A DNA stretch of 17,484 bases from Bacillota bacterium (GTDB taxonomy: Bacteria; Bacillota; Clostridia; Christensenellales; Aristaeellaceae). The first letter of the stretch is position 1, and each line of letters begins with the position of its first letter. Below, piece after piece: positions 6,659 through 13,620 of this stretch. The notes under the pieces are model-generated. The model did no database searches. It worked only from the letters and a program-made list of their open reading frames with translations, and was not told the DNA's origin. The stretch is from NCBI GenBank assembly GCA_009787135.1, contig WRGP01000228.1, positions 1-17,484 of the forward strand, in the 5' to 3' direction. Position numbers and translations under genes: made by a program.

Positions 6659-6744
6659 CGTTTATCCGGGAGGTTTTTGCCCCTCGCCCGGGGAAGAGGC
6701 GCGGGCATCTTCAACCTTGCGAAGAAACAGCCGCGAAATTTTTC

Positions 6745-6767
6745 ATTTTGTCAATTTTCGACAAAAT
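6745..6767. promoter_or_regulatory. 8-bp dyad just upstream of the GGDEF gene promoter
   Basis: ATTTTGTC (6745-6752) and GACAAAAT (6760-6767) are perfect inverted repeats around AATTTTC, ending 6 bp before the -35 box. It could be an operator, or a weak AT-rich transcription stop for the upstream operon, because TTTTTCC follows. Confidence 0.45.
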
Positions 6768-6773
6768 TTTTCC

Positions 6774-6801
6774 TTTACATTTTTCAAATATATGCTATGA
6801 T
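6774..6801 (+). promoter_or_regulatory. Promoter of the diguanylate cyclase gene
   Basis: TTTACA (6774-6779), a 16-bp spacer and TATGAT (6796-6801) lie 33 bp before the start codon. Confidence 0.6.
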
Positions 6802-6834
6802 ACCAATGGTTTCATAAATCATCAGGGGTGCGGA

Positions 6835-8100
6835 ATGGATACATTGCCGACCATGTTTTACGCTTTCGTGAACGCCTTGCTTCAATGCCAAGAACCGGAT
6901 ATGCTGGCGCTGGACGGTCTTGAAGGTGACACGCGCAAATTGGCTGAGTCGCTCAATACGCTTGCGCACAGGCTTTCTACATCACACGCATATGCCGCCG
7001 CGCTCGCGCGGGGAGAGCTTTCCTGCACGCTTGAGGATGAAAGCTTATTCTGCCAGCCCCTCAATGCCTTGCACGCAAGGCTTAACCTGCTTACCTGGCA
7101 GATGCGGCAGGTTACCGCGGGGGATTCCGATCAGCGCAGATTTTTCTGGGACGAAACAGCCGGGGCGCTTGACGCCCCGGCGAACGGGACCGCGCGCGAG
7201 CGCATGAAGGATATTGATCTTGATGAGCAAGGCGCGCGGCAGAGCGACGCGCTCGCGCTGTTCGTATACTTGACCAACTCGCTCAAGCTGGGCGTCGTCA
7301 TCGCGGACAAGAGCACGCATGAGATATTGTTTGCCAACGACAAGGCAAATGAGTTTTTTTGCGATGAGCTTAAAACCTGTCTCCATGGCCAGGCGTCGGG
7401 CCGGCTGCGCCAGGCCATCATTGAATATGAATGCAGGAAAGACGGCCCGTACCGATGGGAGTTGACCTGCAACCAAAATGCCCTGTTTTACCAGGTAGAG
7501 TCGTACGCGCTTGATTGGCACGGAAAACATACCTGCGCGCACATCATTGAAGACGTCACGCAGAAAACGGCGCAGACATCCGCGCTCATCCAGGACCTTT
7601 ACCGCGACGACATGACCGGCCTATACAACCGGCGCTTCTGCATCAAAGAGATCAACGAGCTTTTATCCGGCGATACCTTGTTCACCATTTGCTACTTTGA
7701 CATCGACGATCTAAAATCCGTAAACGACAGGTTCCTCCATTCCGAGGGAGACGCGTACATTAAGCTGGTCGTGAATACGGTAAAACGCTCCATACGCATG
7801 GAGGATATCTTTGCCCGTTTGGGCGGTGATGAATTTTGCGTCCTCTTCCGCGGCACGCCCAAGTCCGTCGTGGAGGATAAGTTCGCGTCCATCTCCGCTA
7901 TGATCAGCGCGAACTCATACGCCGTAAAGCCTTATGGCACCGCCATCAGCTACGGCGTGCTGGAGGTCGCCGCCGGAAGCGGGCTGGATGTCGAGACGCT
8001 GCTGCTCTTGGTGGATAAGCAGATGTACACGAACAAACGAACCCATAAGCTCACGCCGGAGAATGGCCGGAAAGTCAAACTGAATCATCCCTTGAAATAA
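6835..8100 (+). CDS. Soluble PAS-GGDEF diguanylate cyclase
   Basis: A 421-residue protein that should make cyclic di-GMP from two GTP. No membrane segment or signal peptide is visible. Residues about 30-105 form a helical region resembling a cytoplasmic HAMP-like linker (LARGELS ... LTWQMRQVTAGD). Residues about 140-245 read as a PAS sensor (LGVVIADKSTHEILFANDKA). The GGDEF domain (about 253-405) starts with the usual DDMTGLYNRR. It has the metal-binding Asp in CYFDIDDLK (D289), Asn297/Asp298 and an intact GGDEF at 330-334. An RxxD inhibitory site (RMED, 321-324) lies exactly five residues before GGDEF, so product inhibition is expected. The ATG at 6835 follows AGGGGTG; an upstream in-frame extension is not used. 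The gene is convergent with the GH28-like gene. The PAS ligand is unknown. Confidence 0.93.
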   Translation: MDTLPTMFYAFVNALLQCQEPDMLALDGLEGDTRKLAESLNTLAHRLSTSHAYAAALARGELSCTLEDESLFCQPLNALHARLNLLTWQMRQVTAGDSDQRRFFWDETAGALDAPANGTARERMKDIDLDEQGARQSDALALFVYLTNSLKLGVVIADKSTHEILFANDKANEFFCDELKTCLHGQASGRLRQAIIEYECRKDGPYRWELTCNQNALFYQVESYALDWHGKHTCAHIIEDVTQKTAQTSALIQDLYRDDMTGLYNRRFCIKEINELLSGDTLFTICYFDIDDLKSVNDRFLHSEGDAYIKLVVNTVKRSIRMEDIFARLGGDEFCVLFRGTPKSVVEDKFASISAMISANSYAVKPYGTAISYGVLEVAAGSGLDVETLLLLVDKQMYTNKRTHKLTPENGRKVKLNHPLK

Positions 8101-8136
8101 ACGGGCGTTTCATTCCGCGGCGCTTATGGCCTATCG

Positions 8137-9555
8137 CTATTCAATTGCTATCTTCACGCCATTATGCTTGTTCACGTTCATCCGGATCTGGGAAAAATCC
8201 GTGATCTTTTCGCCAAAGAGCGTAATGTTGCGCAGGACAATGTCATCCACATTGTACGCCTTGCGGAATGAGAAAATACGGATAGCGCTTTCCACCCCGT
8301 CAAGCACGGTGACGCCGTCAAACGTTACACGCCGGATGTTGCCGCGTTCGGCTGTCTTCGACCACTGCGATTTGGTGGTTGTCAGGTCTATGAGGAAGTT
8401 GGCGCCGTCGCCCCGGCCCATTTGCGCGTCCTCCACCACAATATTTTCAAACAGCACATCCTGCACCAGCGCGTTGTCGCTGTTGTGGATAGACATCACC
8501 GGCTTGTGGAAGTTATGCAGCACCGTAATATCGCGGAACGTGATCCGCTCTATAACGTCCGCGCGCGTCTCGTAGCCGATCTCGCAGCTCTGCGCCAAAT
8601 CGGTCCACAGCACACAGTTTTCAAACGCAATGTCCCGCGCGTCGCCGTCATATCCCTTTACCACCAGGTTATCGTCCCATCCGCGCACGAAGCAGTCGCG
8701 CACCTGTACGCGTTCGCAGGATTGAATGGTAATGCCGTCGCTGTTGGCGCGCGCGCCCACGATTTTCACGCCGTCCACGACGACATCCCCGCTCTTGCAG
8801 AGGTTCAGCGTCCACGCGGCAGGGTCAAGGATGGTGACGCCCTCAATCGTGATATGATCCGAATGGGCAAAATCAATGGGCACGAGAATATCCTTCCACC
8901 GGTCGAACGTGCTGCCGTCAAGGATACCCGGGCCCGCGACGCGTACATTTGTCACGCCGTCCGCGTGAATCGCGCCCCGCAGCACGCACCCCTCGTCCAA
9001 ATACACGGTCTGCCCGCTCTGGGGCCTGACAATGCCCGCCTCGTGCAGCCCGGCGCCAAAGTATATCACGCCGGGATCATTGGGGTCGGGTTTTTCCGTG
9101 TCCGGCGCGGCCGCGAACAGGTGCAGCGCGCCCCGCACCTGGCCATTGTACTCCACGGTGACATTGGCCGGCCCCTCCAGCGCGAAGCGCACCCGGTCCC
9201 CTTCCACGGCCGGCGTGATGCCCAGCGAAAGAGGCCGAACCACCGCGGTCTCAAGCGGCACGCCCGGAAAGCATACCTCTACCTCCGCAGGGCCGTCCAG
9301 CACGGTTACGGCCACCGGCGTTGTATCGAGGATGGGCCGCGAAGTCCACTCGCGCCGATGGTTGACGGCCGTGTCGATCACTTCTATGGCTTCGCCGTTC
9401 AACCACACCTGGCAGCTTTCGCTTGCCCGCGCCCGCGCGGGAAACGGCAGCAAGAACGGGAGGCACAATAGCAGCAGGCTACGCGCGTGTACGCGCGGCG
9501 AAACCCCGCGGAAAACCGGCCGCGAGGACCGCCCATTTCCAGCTTGGCGGAGCAC
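8137..9555 (-). CDS. GH28-like right-handed beta-helix glycoside hydrolase, probably exported
   Basis: From the GTG at 9555 the protein has 472 residues. An Arg-rich start and a hydrophobic stretch (SLLLLCLPFLLPF, about 26-38) ending in ARARA look like a signal peptide. A small beta-sandwich (about 45-165) follows, then a parallel beta-helix with repeated short strands (VYLDEGCVLRGAIHADGVTNV). The Asp triad is spaced as in polygalacturonases: NSDG, then a DD pair 21-22 residues later (WDDN). The usual GHG box of GH28 is replaced by AQSCEIGYET, so pectin hydrolysis should not be assumed; GH49-type alpha-glucan enzymes share the fold. I chose GTG because GGAAGG lies 9 bp upstream and the stop of the GH65 gene ends 1 bp before it. 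An ATG at 9579 inside GH65 lacks a ribosome binding site. It is the last gene of the sugar operon. Confidence 0.82.
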   Translation of the reverse strand: MLRQAGNGRSSRPVFRGVSPRVHARSLLLLCLPFLLPFPARARASESCQVWLNGEAIEVIDTAVNHRREWTSRPILDTTPVAVTVLDGPAEVEVCFPGVPLETAVVRPLSLGITPAVEGDRVRFALEGPANVTVEYNGQVRGALHLFAAAPDTEKPDPNDPGVIYFGAGLHEAGIVRPQSGQTVYLDEGCVLRGAIHADGVTNVRVAGPGILDGSTFDRWKDILVPIDFAHSDHITIEGVTILDPAAWTLNLCKSGDVVVDGVKIVGARANSDGITIQSCERVQVRDCFVRGWDDNLVVKGYDGDARDIAFENCVLWTDLAQSCEIGYETRADVIERITFRDITVLHNFHKPVMSIHNSDNALVQDVLFENIVVEDAQMGRGDGANFLIDLTTTKSQWSKTAERGNIRRVTFDGVTVLDGVESAIRIFSFRKAYNVDDIVLRNITLFGEKITDFSQIRMNVNKHNGVKIAIE

Positions 9556-9556
9556 T

Positions 9557-11725
9557 TTATACCACCTTCCTTTCCCCATTGAGCGACAGCGTCACGGGCG
9601 CGCCGGATTCCCTTTCGAGCGATACGCCCTCATGGCCGACGGTCACCCGCACCACGCTTCCCTTCAGCGTCAGCAGGAAGCTATAGCGTGTCCACCCGTC
9701 CGGCAGGGTGGGCGACAGGGAAGGGATTTCCCCGTCCGTCCGCAGGCCGCCAAAGCCGAACACAATGGTTACCCACGCGGCTGCAATGCTCGTCAAGTGC
9801 AGGCCGTCGCCGGTGTTGCGGTTGTAGTTGTCCAGATCCATCCGCGTGGCAAAGCGGAAAAAATCGTACGCTTCCTTCGCGAGGCCCAGCTCGCTGGCAA
9901 AGACGCTGTGCACGGATGGCGACAGGGAGCTCTCGTGAATGCAGCGGGGTTCGTAGTAGCGGTAATTGGCCGCCTTGAGCGCCTTGTCATAGTCGCCCGG
10001 GTAGAGGAACATGGCCATGAGCACGTCAGGCTGCTTGATCATGTCCGTGCGGTAGATGCGGTCATAGCTCCAGTGCTCATACAGCGGAAAATCCTCTCGC
10101 GGGATGGCGTCCACGTCGATGTGCGGAAGGGAAAAGTACCCCTCGTGCTGTTCATACACACCGTCCGCCCGCCGCCCCAGGTACATCTTGCCCGCCATCT
10201 CGCGCCAGGCGGCCATTTCGGTTTCGCGGGCCGCGCCGTCCGGCGCGCGGGAGAGCACGTCCAGCGTATATTCCAGCGTCTTTTTCCCCATGTAATTGGT
10301 ATAATAGTTGTTGTTCACCATCAGATGGAACTCATCCGGCCCCATGACGCCGTAGTAGCCGTAGGCGCTGCGGTCCGCGTTCCAATCGCCCCGGGTAGCC
10401 AGATAGCGGCAGATCTCCACAAGCATCGAAAGCCCTTCCCGCTGTTCAAACGCCGTATCGCCCGTCTGGTGCACATAGTTCCAAATGCCATATGCCACGG
10501 CGGTGGAGGGCTGCATCTGCAGGCTGGCATGCTGCCAGAGCGTACAGGCCTCGTCCCCGTTGAGCGTGGCAATAGGGTAGCAGGCGCCTTGGCAGTCGAG
10601 CTGGACGGCGCGCAGCTTGGCCTGCGGCAGCGTGTGATAGCGGAAGGTCAGCAGGCTTTTGGCGGCCTTGGGGTCGGTCAGCAGATAATAGGGCAGGCAG
10701 TACGTCTCCGTATCCCAAAAGGCGTGGCCGTTATAGGCCTCGCCGGTCAGCCCCTTTGCGCCGATATTGTGCCGCGCGTCCAGCCCGCGATAGGTCTGAT
10801 GAAGCTGGAACAGGCAAAAGCGGATGCCCTGCTGGTTCAGATCGTCCCCTTCGATGGTTACATCGGATCCGCGCCAGAACGCGTCGTAATGCGCGCGGTT
10901 GGCGGCCAGGAGCGCGTCATAGCCCGCAAATACGGGCCGGCTGTCCCCGCCGACCTCGTTATACACCCGCTTTTCAAAGACATGCTCCCGCCCCGGCGTG
11001 AGCGTCAGCCGCACCGCGTAGCCCGCGTATAGATGCCGGCGCACGGGCGTTTTCTCCCCTTCGCACGCAAGCGCCATGGCGCAGCGGACCGTCTGGAGCG
11101 TCGTCTTGGTGGCGGACAAAAGCCAGGCGGCTTTACCGTCCGCGCCGCCGTCGAGTTCCCGCCAGTCACACCGGCCGGTTGCCTGGTGCGCGGCAGCGCC
11201 ATGGATGCCGATTTCAATATCCGCCTCACAGGGCGCGGACGCCTTGAGCGCGACGCGCTGGCATGCCTGGCGCGCGTTTTCCATGGACAAAACGCGGGCA
11301 AAGGAAACCCGCACGCTCTTGCCGCTGGACAGCGTCCATAAAAATTCGCGCGTCAGCACGCCGGTGCGCAGATCCAAGCTGCGCTCAAACCGGCTGATTT
11401 TGCTCCGGCCTATACAAAGTGTCTCGCCATCCACCGTAACGCGGCAAAAAAGCCAGTCCGCGGCGCACACCATGTAGTGCGTCTGCTTCACAATGCCTTT
11501 ATATCCGCCCGGCGCAGTATCGCCATCCAGCTCATACACCCCTCCAAAGTAGCTGCCCTTGAGGGACGGCGTCACGCCGCCTTCCTCAAAATATCCCCGC
11601 ACGCCCATGTGCTCATTGGCCAGGGAGAACACGCTCTCGCTTACCTTGGCATAAGCGGGATTGAACCCGCGCTCGACCACGCGCCACGGCTCGCACAAAT
11701 AATACGTATCGGCTTTTTTGGCCAT
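9557..11725 (-). CDS. GH65 inverting glycoside phosphorylase
   Basis: A 722-residue cytoplasmic enzyme of the maltose/trehalose/kojibiose phosphorylase family, which splits an alpha-glucoside with phosphate to give beta-glucose 1-phosphate. An N-terminal beta-sandwich (about 1-270) and linker lead to an (alpha/alpha)6 barrel. Key motifs are HAFWDTE (about 334-340), MGPDEFH with the catalytic acid E465, KQPDVL (565-570) that holds glucose, and the phosphate loop HESSLSPSVHS (597-607). A short C-terminal beta-domain closes the protein. No signal peptide is present. The GPDEF form differs from the GPNEY of maltose phosphorylases, so maltose is not the first guess; kojibiose, nigerose, glucosylglycerol or glucosyl-rhamnose are alternatives. 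Its ribosome binding site is GGGAGGTAA; it starts 11 bp after the permease stop and is coupled to the GH28-like gene. Confidence 0.93.
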   Translation of the reverse strand: MAKKADTYYLCEPWRVVERGFNPAYAKVSESVFSLANEHMGVRGYFEEGGVTPSLKGSYFGGVYELDGDTAPGGYKGIVKQTHYMVCAADWLFCRVTVDGETLCIGRSKISRFERSLDLRTGVLTREFLWTLSSGKSVRVSFARVLSMENARQACQRVALKASAPCEADIEIGIHGAAAHQATGRCDWRELDGGADGKAAWLLSATKTTLQTVRCAMALACEGEKTPVRRHLYAGYAVRLTLTPGREHVFEKRVYNEVGGDSRPVFAGYDALLAANRAHYDAFWRGSDVTIEGDDLNQQGIRFCLFQLHQTYRGLDARHNIGAKGLTGEAYNGHAFWDTETYCLPYYLLTDPKAAKSLLTFRYHTLPQAKLRAVQLDCQGACYPIATLNGDEACTLWQHASLQMQPSTAVAYGIWNYVHQTGDTAFEQREGLSMLVEICRYLATRGDWNADRSAYGYYGVMGPDEFHLMVNNNYYTNYMGKKTLEYTLDVLSRAPDGAARETEMAAWREMAGKMYLGRRADGVYEQHEGYFSLPHIDVDAIPREDFPLYEHWSYDRIYRTDMIKQPDVLMAMFLYPGDYDKALKAANYRYYEPRCIHESSLSPSVHSVFASELGLAKEAYDFFRFATRMDLDNYNRNTGDGLHLTSIAAAWVTIVFGFGGLRTDGEIPSLSPTLPDGWTRYSFLLTLKGSVVRVTVGHEGVSLERESGAPVTLSLNGERKVV

Positions 11726-11736
11726 GTCTTACCTCC

Positions 11737-12645
11737 CTACCCCTTGATGCCCGCGGCCATCACGTTTTGCGTAATCTGCCGCTGGAAGATCACGAACAGC
11801 AGGATCGGCGGGATGATGGAAAACACAATCGCGCGGATCACCTCAATCTCCTTGATGCGGTCGCTGGAGCGGTACGTAAACAGGCGCACCATGACCGTTT
11901 CCCTGACCGTGTTGTTGAGCACCAGATAGGGAAGCAGAAAATCCGACCAGGCCGCGTTCACCGCGTAGATGGCAATCACGATGTTGATGGGCATGGACAG
12001 CGGAAGCACGACGCGGAAGAACAGGCTTACATCCCCGGCGCCGTCCAGCCGCGCGGCCTCTATAAGCGACCCCGGCATCTCATCATAAAAGCTTTTGAAC
12101 AGCACAAGGTAAAACGCGTTCGCGCCAAAGGCCAGCCACAGCGGAAGGAAGCTGCCGTGCAGGCCCAGCTTCATGATGTTCATAAACAGCGGCGCCATGG
12201 ATGTCGTGGCCGGCAGCATCAGGCTTGCCATGACCAGCGCCAGGACGATCTTATGCCCGCGCGGCTTCAGGCGGGAGATGCCGTACGCCAGCAGGCCGTT
12301 GCACAGCACCGCGGCAACCGTCGCCCCCAGCACCACGATGAACGAATTTACGTAGTAGCGGAAATACTTCATGGTCCGCCATGTTTCCAGATACCCTTCC
12401 GTGCTGAAGGACTGGGGCAGGAAGCGTACATAGTAGCGCTTGTCCGCCGCCTGCACGCCGCGCAGGAATTCCTTCTGATCTTTAAACCCGGAAAGGATGA
12501 CCCATACCAGCGGCATGAGGCACACCAGCGCCACGACGGTCAGCAGGGCATACATAACCGTATACCCTGCCTTAACGCCCGGCCTTCGCAGGTCATAAGA
12601 ACGTATCAAGCCATGGTTTTGATCTATGGTACGCATTCTGGCCAC
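11737..12645 (-). CDS. CUT1 sugar ABC transporter permease (MalG type)
   Basis: A 302-residue inner-membrane subunit of a carbohydrate importer. About six membrane helices are visible (first near 27-51, last near 268-286). The EAA loop that docks the ATPase reads EAARLDGAGDVSLFFRVVLP, and the C-terminus FQRQITQNVMAAGIKG is the typical ending of MalG-like subunits. It starts 3 bp after the partner permease stop with AGGAGG as ribosome binding site and is followed closely by the GH65 gene, so importer and phosphorylase are co-expressed. No ATPase gene accompanies it; a shared MsmX/UgpC-type ATPase encoded elsewhere is likely, as is usual in Bacillota. Confidence 0.95.
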   Translation of the reverse strand: MARMRTIDQNHGLIRSYDLRRPGVKAGYTVMYALLTVVALVCLMPLVWVILSGFKDQKEFLRGVQAADKRYYVRFLPQSFSTEGYLETWRTMKYFRYYVNSFIVVLGATVAAVLCNGLLAYGISRLKPRGHKIVLALVMASLMLPATTSMAPLFMNIMKLGLHGSFLPLWLAFGANAFYLVLFKSFYDEMPGSLIEAARLDGAGDVSLFFRVVLPLSMPINIVIAIYAVNAAWSDFLLPYLVLNNTVRETVMVRLFTYRSSDRIKEIEVIRAIVFSIIPPILLFVIFQRQITQNVMAAGIKG

Positions 12646-12648
12646 CTC

Positions 12649-13521
12649 CTACGCTGCCTTGGATCTGGTGGTGCGGTTGTATACCAGCGTCAGCGTGATG
12701 AGAATAACGGAGACGAGTACGGAAAGCGCCGAGGCCTTCGAGTATTCAAACCTATCAAACGCGTAGCGGTACACCATCTGCATCAGGGAGATGGAGGCAT
12801 TGTTCGGCCCGCCGTTTGTCATCACCAGGGGTTCGTAGAGTATCTGGAACACGGCGATGATCTGCAAAATCAACAGCGTTCTGCCCAGGCTGAGAATGTT
12901 GGGGATCGTAATATTTCGAACGCGGCCCCACACCCCCGCGCCGTCAATGATAGCGGCCTCGTATAGCTCCGGGTTGATTCCCTGCAGGCCCGCCAGATAG
13001 ATCAGCATCGTAGCGCCCGCGCTTTTCCATGTCATGGTGACCACAATCAAAGGGACGGCAATCGCGCCGTTGGACAGCCAGCTTGACATGGGCAGGCCCA
13101 AGGCGCTCAGCAGCATATTGAGCGCGCCCGACTCGCCGCTTCGAAACAGGAAGCGCCAGAGGAACACGGTCGCCAACCCCGGCACAATGTTAGGAATATA
13201 CACCGATACGCGAAACAGATTCTTTCCAAACGCGGCCTCGTTGATCCCAATCGCCAGAGCGACCGGCGCCAGAAAGCCGATCACCAGCGACCACAGACAG
13301 TATTTGAACGTATTGACCACCGCGGGCCAGAAATCGGGGTTGCTGAATACGGCGCGGAAATTGGAAAGGCCGGCGAACGCCACCGTCGTGATACCCTTTG
13401 TCTCATAAAAGGATAAGCGAGTGCCCATGACAAGGGGATACCACACGAAAAAGGTGAAAAGAATGACGCCTGGCAGCATGATCATCCATGCGGTAAAATC
13501 CCTGCGCAGCGTGTGCTTCAT
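12649..13521 (-). CDS. CUT1 sugar ABC transporter permease (MalF/UgpA type)
   Basis: A 290-residue integral membrane subunit that pairs with the MalG-like protein encoded next. The N-terminus (MKHTLRRDFTAWMIMLPGVILFTFFVWYPL, first helix about 12-33) and the conserved SFYETKG segment are typical. The coupling loop is EAAIIDGAGVWGRVRNITIP. Six membrane helices fit the family. The ATG has GGGAGGAA upstream. It lies 99 bp downstream of the binding-protein gene, a gap holding a strong stem-loop that may lower expression of the membrane genes relative to the binding protein. Confidence 0.95.
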   Translation of the reverse strand: MKHTLRRDFTAWMIMLPGVILFTFFVWYPLVMGTRLSFYETKGITTVAFAGLSNFRAVFSNPDFWPAVVNTFKYCLWSLVIGFLAPVALAIGINEAAFGKNLFRVSVYIPNIVPGLATVFLWRFLFRSGESGALNMLLSALGLPMSSWLSNGAIAVPLIVVTMTWKSAGATMLIYLAGLQGINPELYEAAIIDGAGVWGRVRNITIPNILSLGRTLLILQIIAVFQILYEPLVMTNGGPNNASISLMQMVYRYAFDRFEYSKASALSVLVSVILITLTLVYNRTTRSKAA

Positions 13522-13578
13522 GCGGGCTTCCTCCCAACGGCTGATGTAGCCATGCGCAATACCCTTTTGCGTTAGAAT

Positions 13579-13603
13579 ACAGGGGGGCCACCGGCCCCCC
13601 TGT
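13579..13603 (-). other. Strong intercistronic stem-loop between binding protein and permease genes
   Basis: ACAGGGGGGCC (13579-13589) and GGCCCCCCTGT (13593-13603) are perfectly complementary around a 3-nt loop, giving an 11-bp very GC-rich stem 18 bp after the binding-protein stop. No T-run follows on the minus strand, so complete termination is unlikely. This is the usual place for an mRNA-stabilising or partial-attenuation hairpin that keeps binding protein above permease level, as in malE-malF. Confidence 0.8.
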
Positions 13604-13620
13604 GCGTACCCGTGTCTTCT

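Noticed and set aside
6637..6834. Upstream in-frame extension of the GGDEF protein
   Set aside because: It crosses the hairpin region and the promoter; ATG 6835 has a ribosome binding site and homologous proteins start at a similar point.
9481..9497. CGCGCG-TGTA-CGCGCG hairpin in the GH28-like leader
   Set aside because: A 6-bp alternating CG stem inside GC-rich coding sequence is likely by chance.
9032..11032. 666-codon open frame on the plus strand
   Set aside because: It runs antisense to the GH28-like and GH65 genes. The translation is Arg/His/Pro-rich with no domain, typical of the complement of GC-rich coding DNA.
11767..12966. 399-codon open frame on the plus strand
   Set aside because: It lies antisense to both permease genes and has low-complexity His/Arg/Gln-rich translation with no ribosome binding site.
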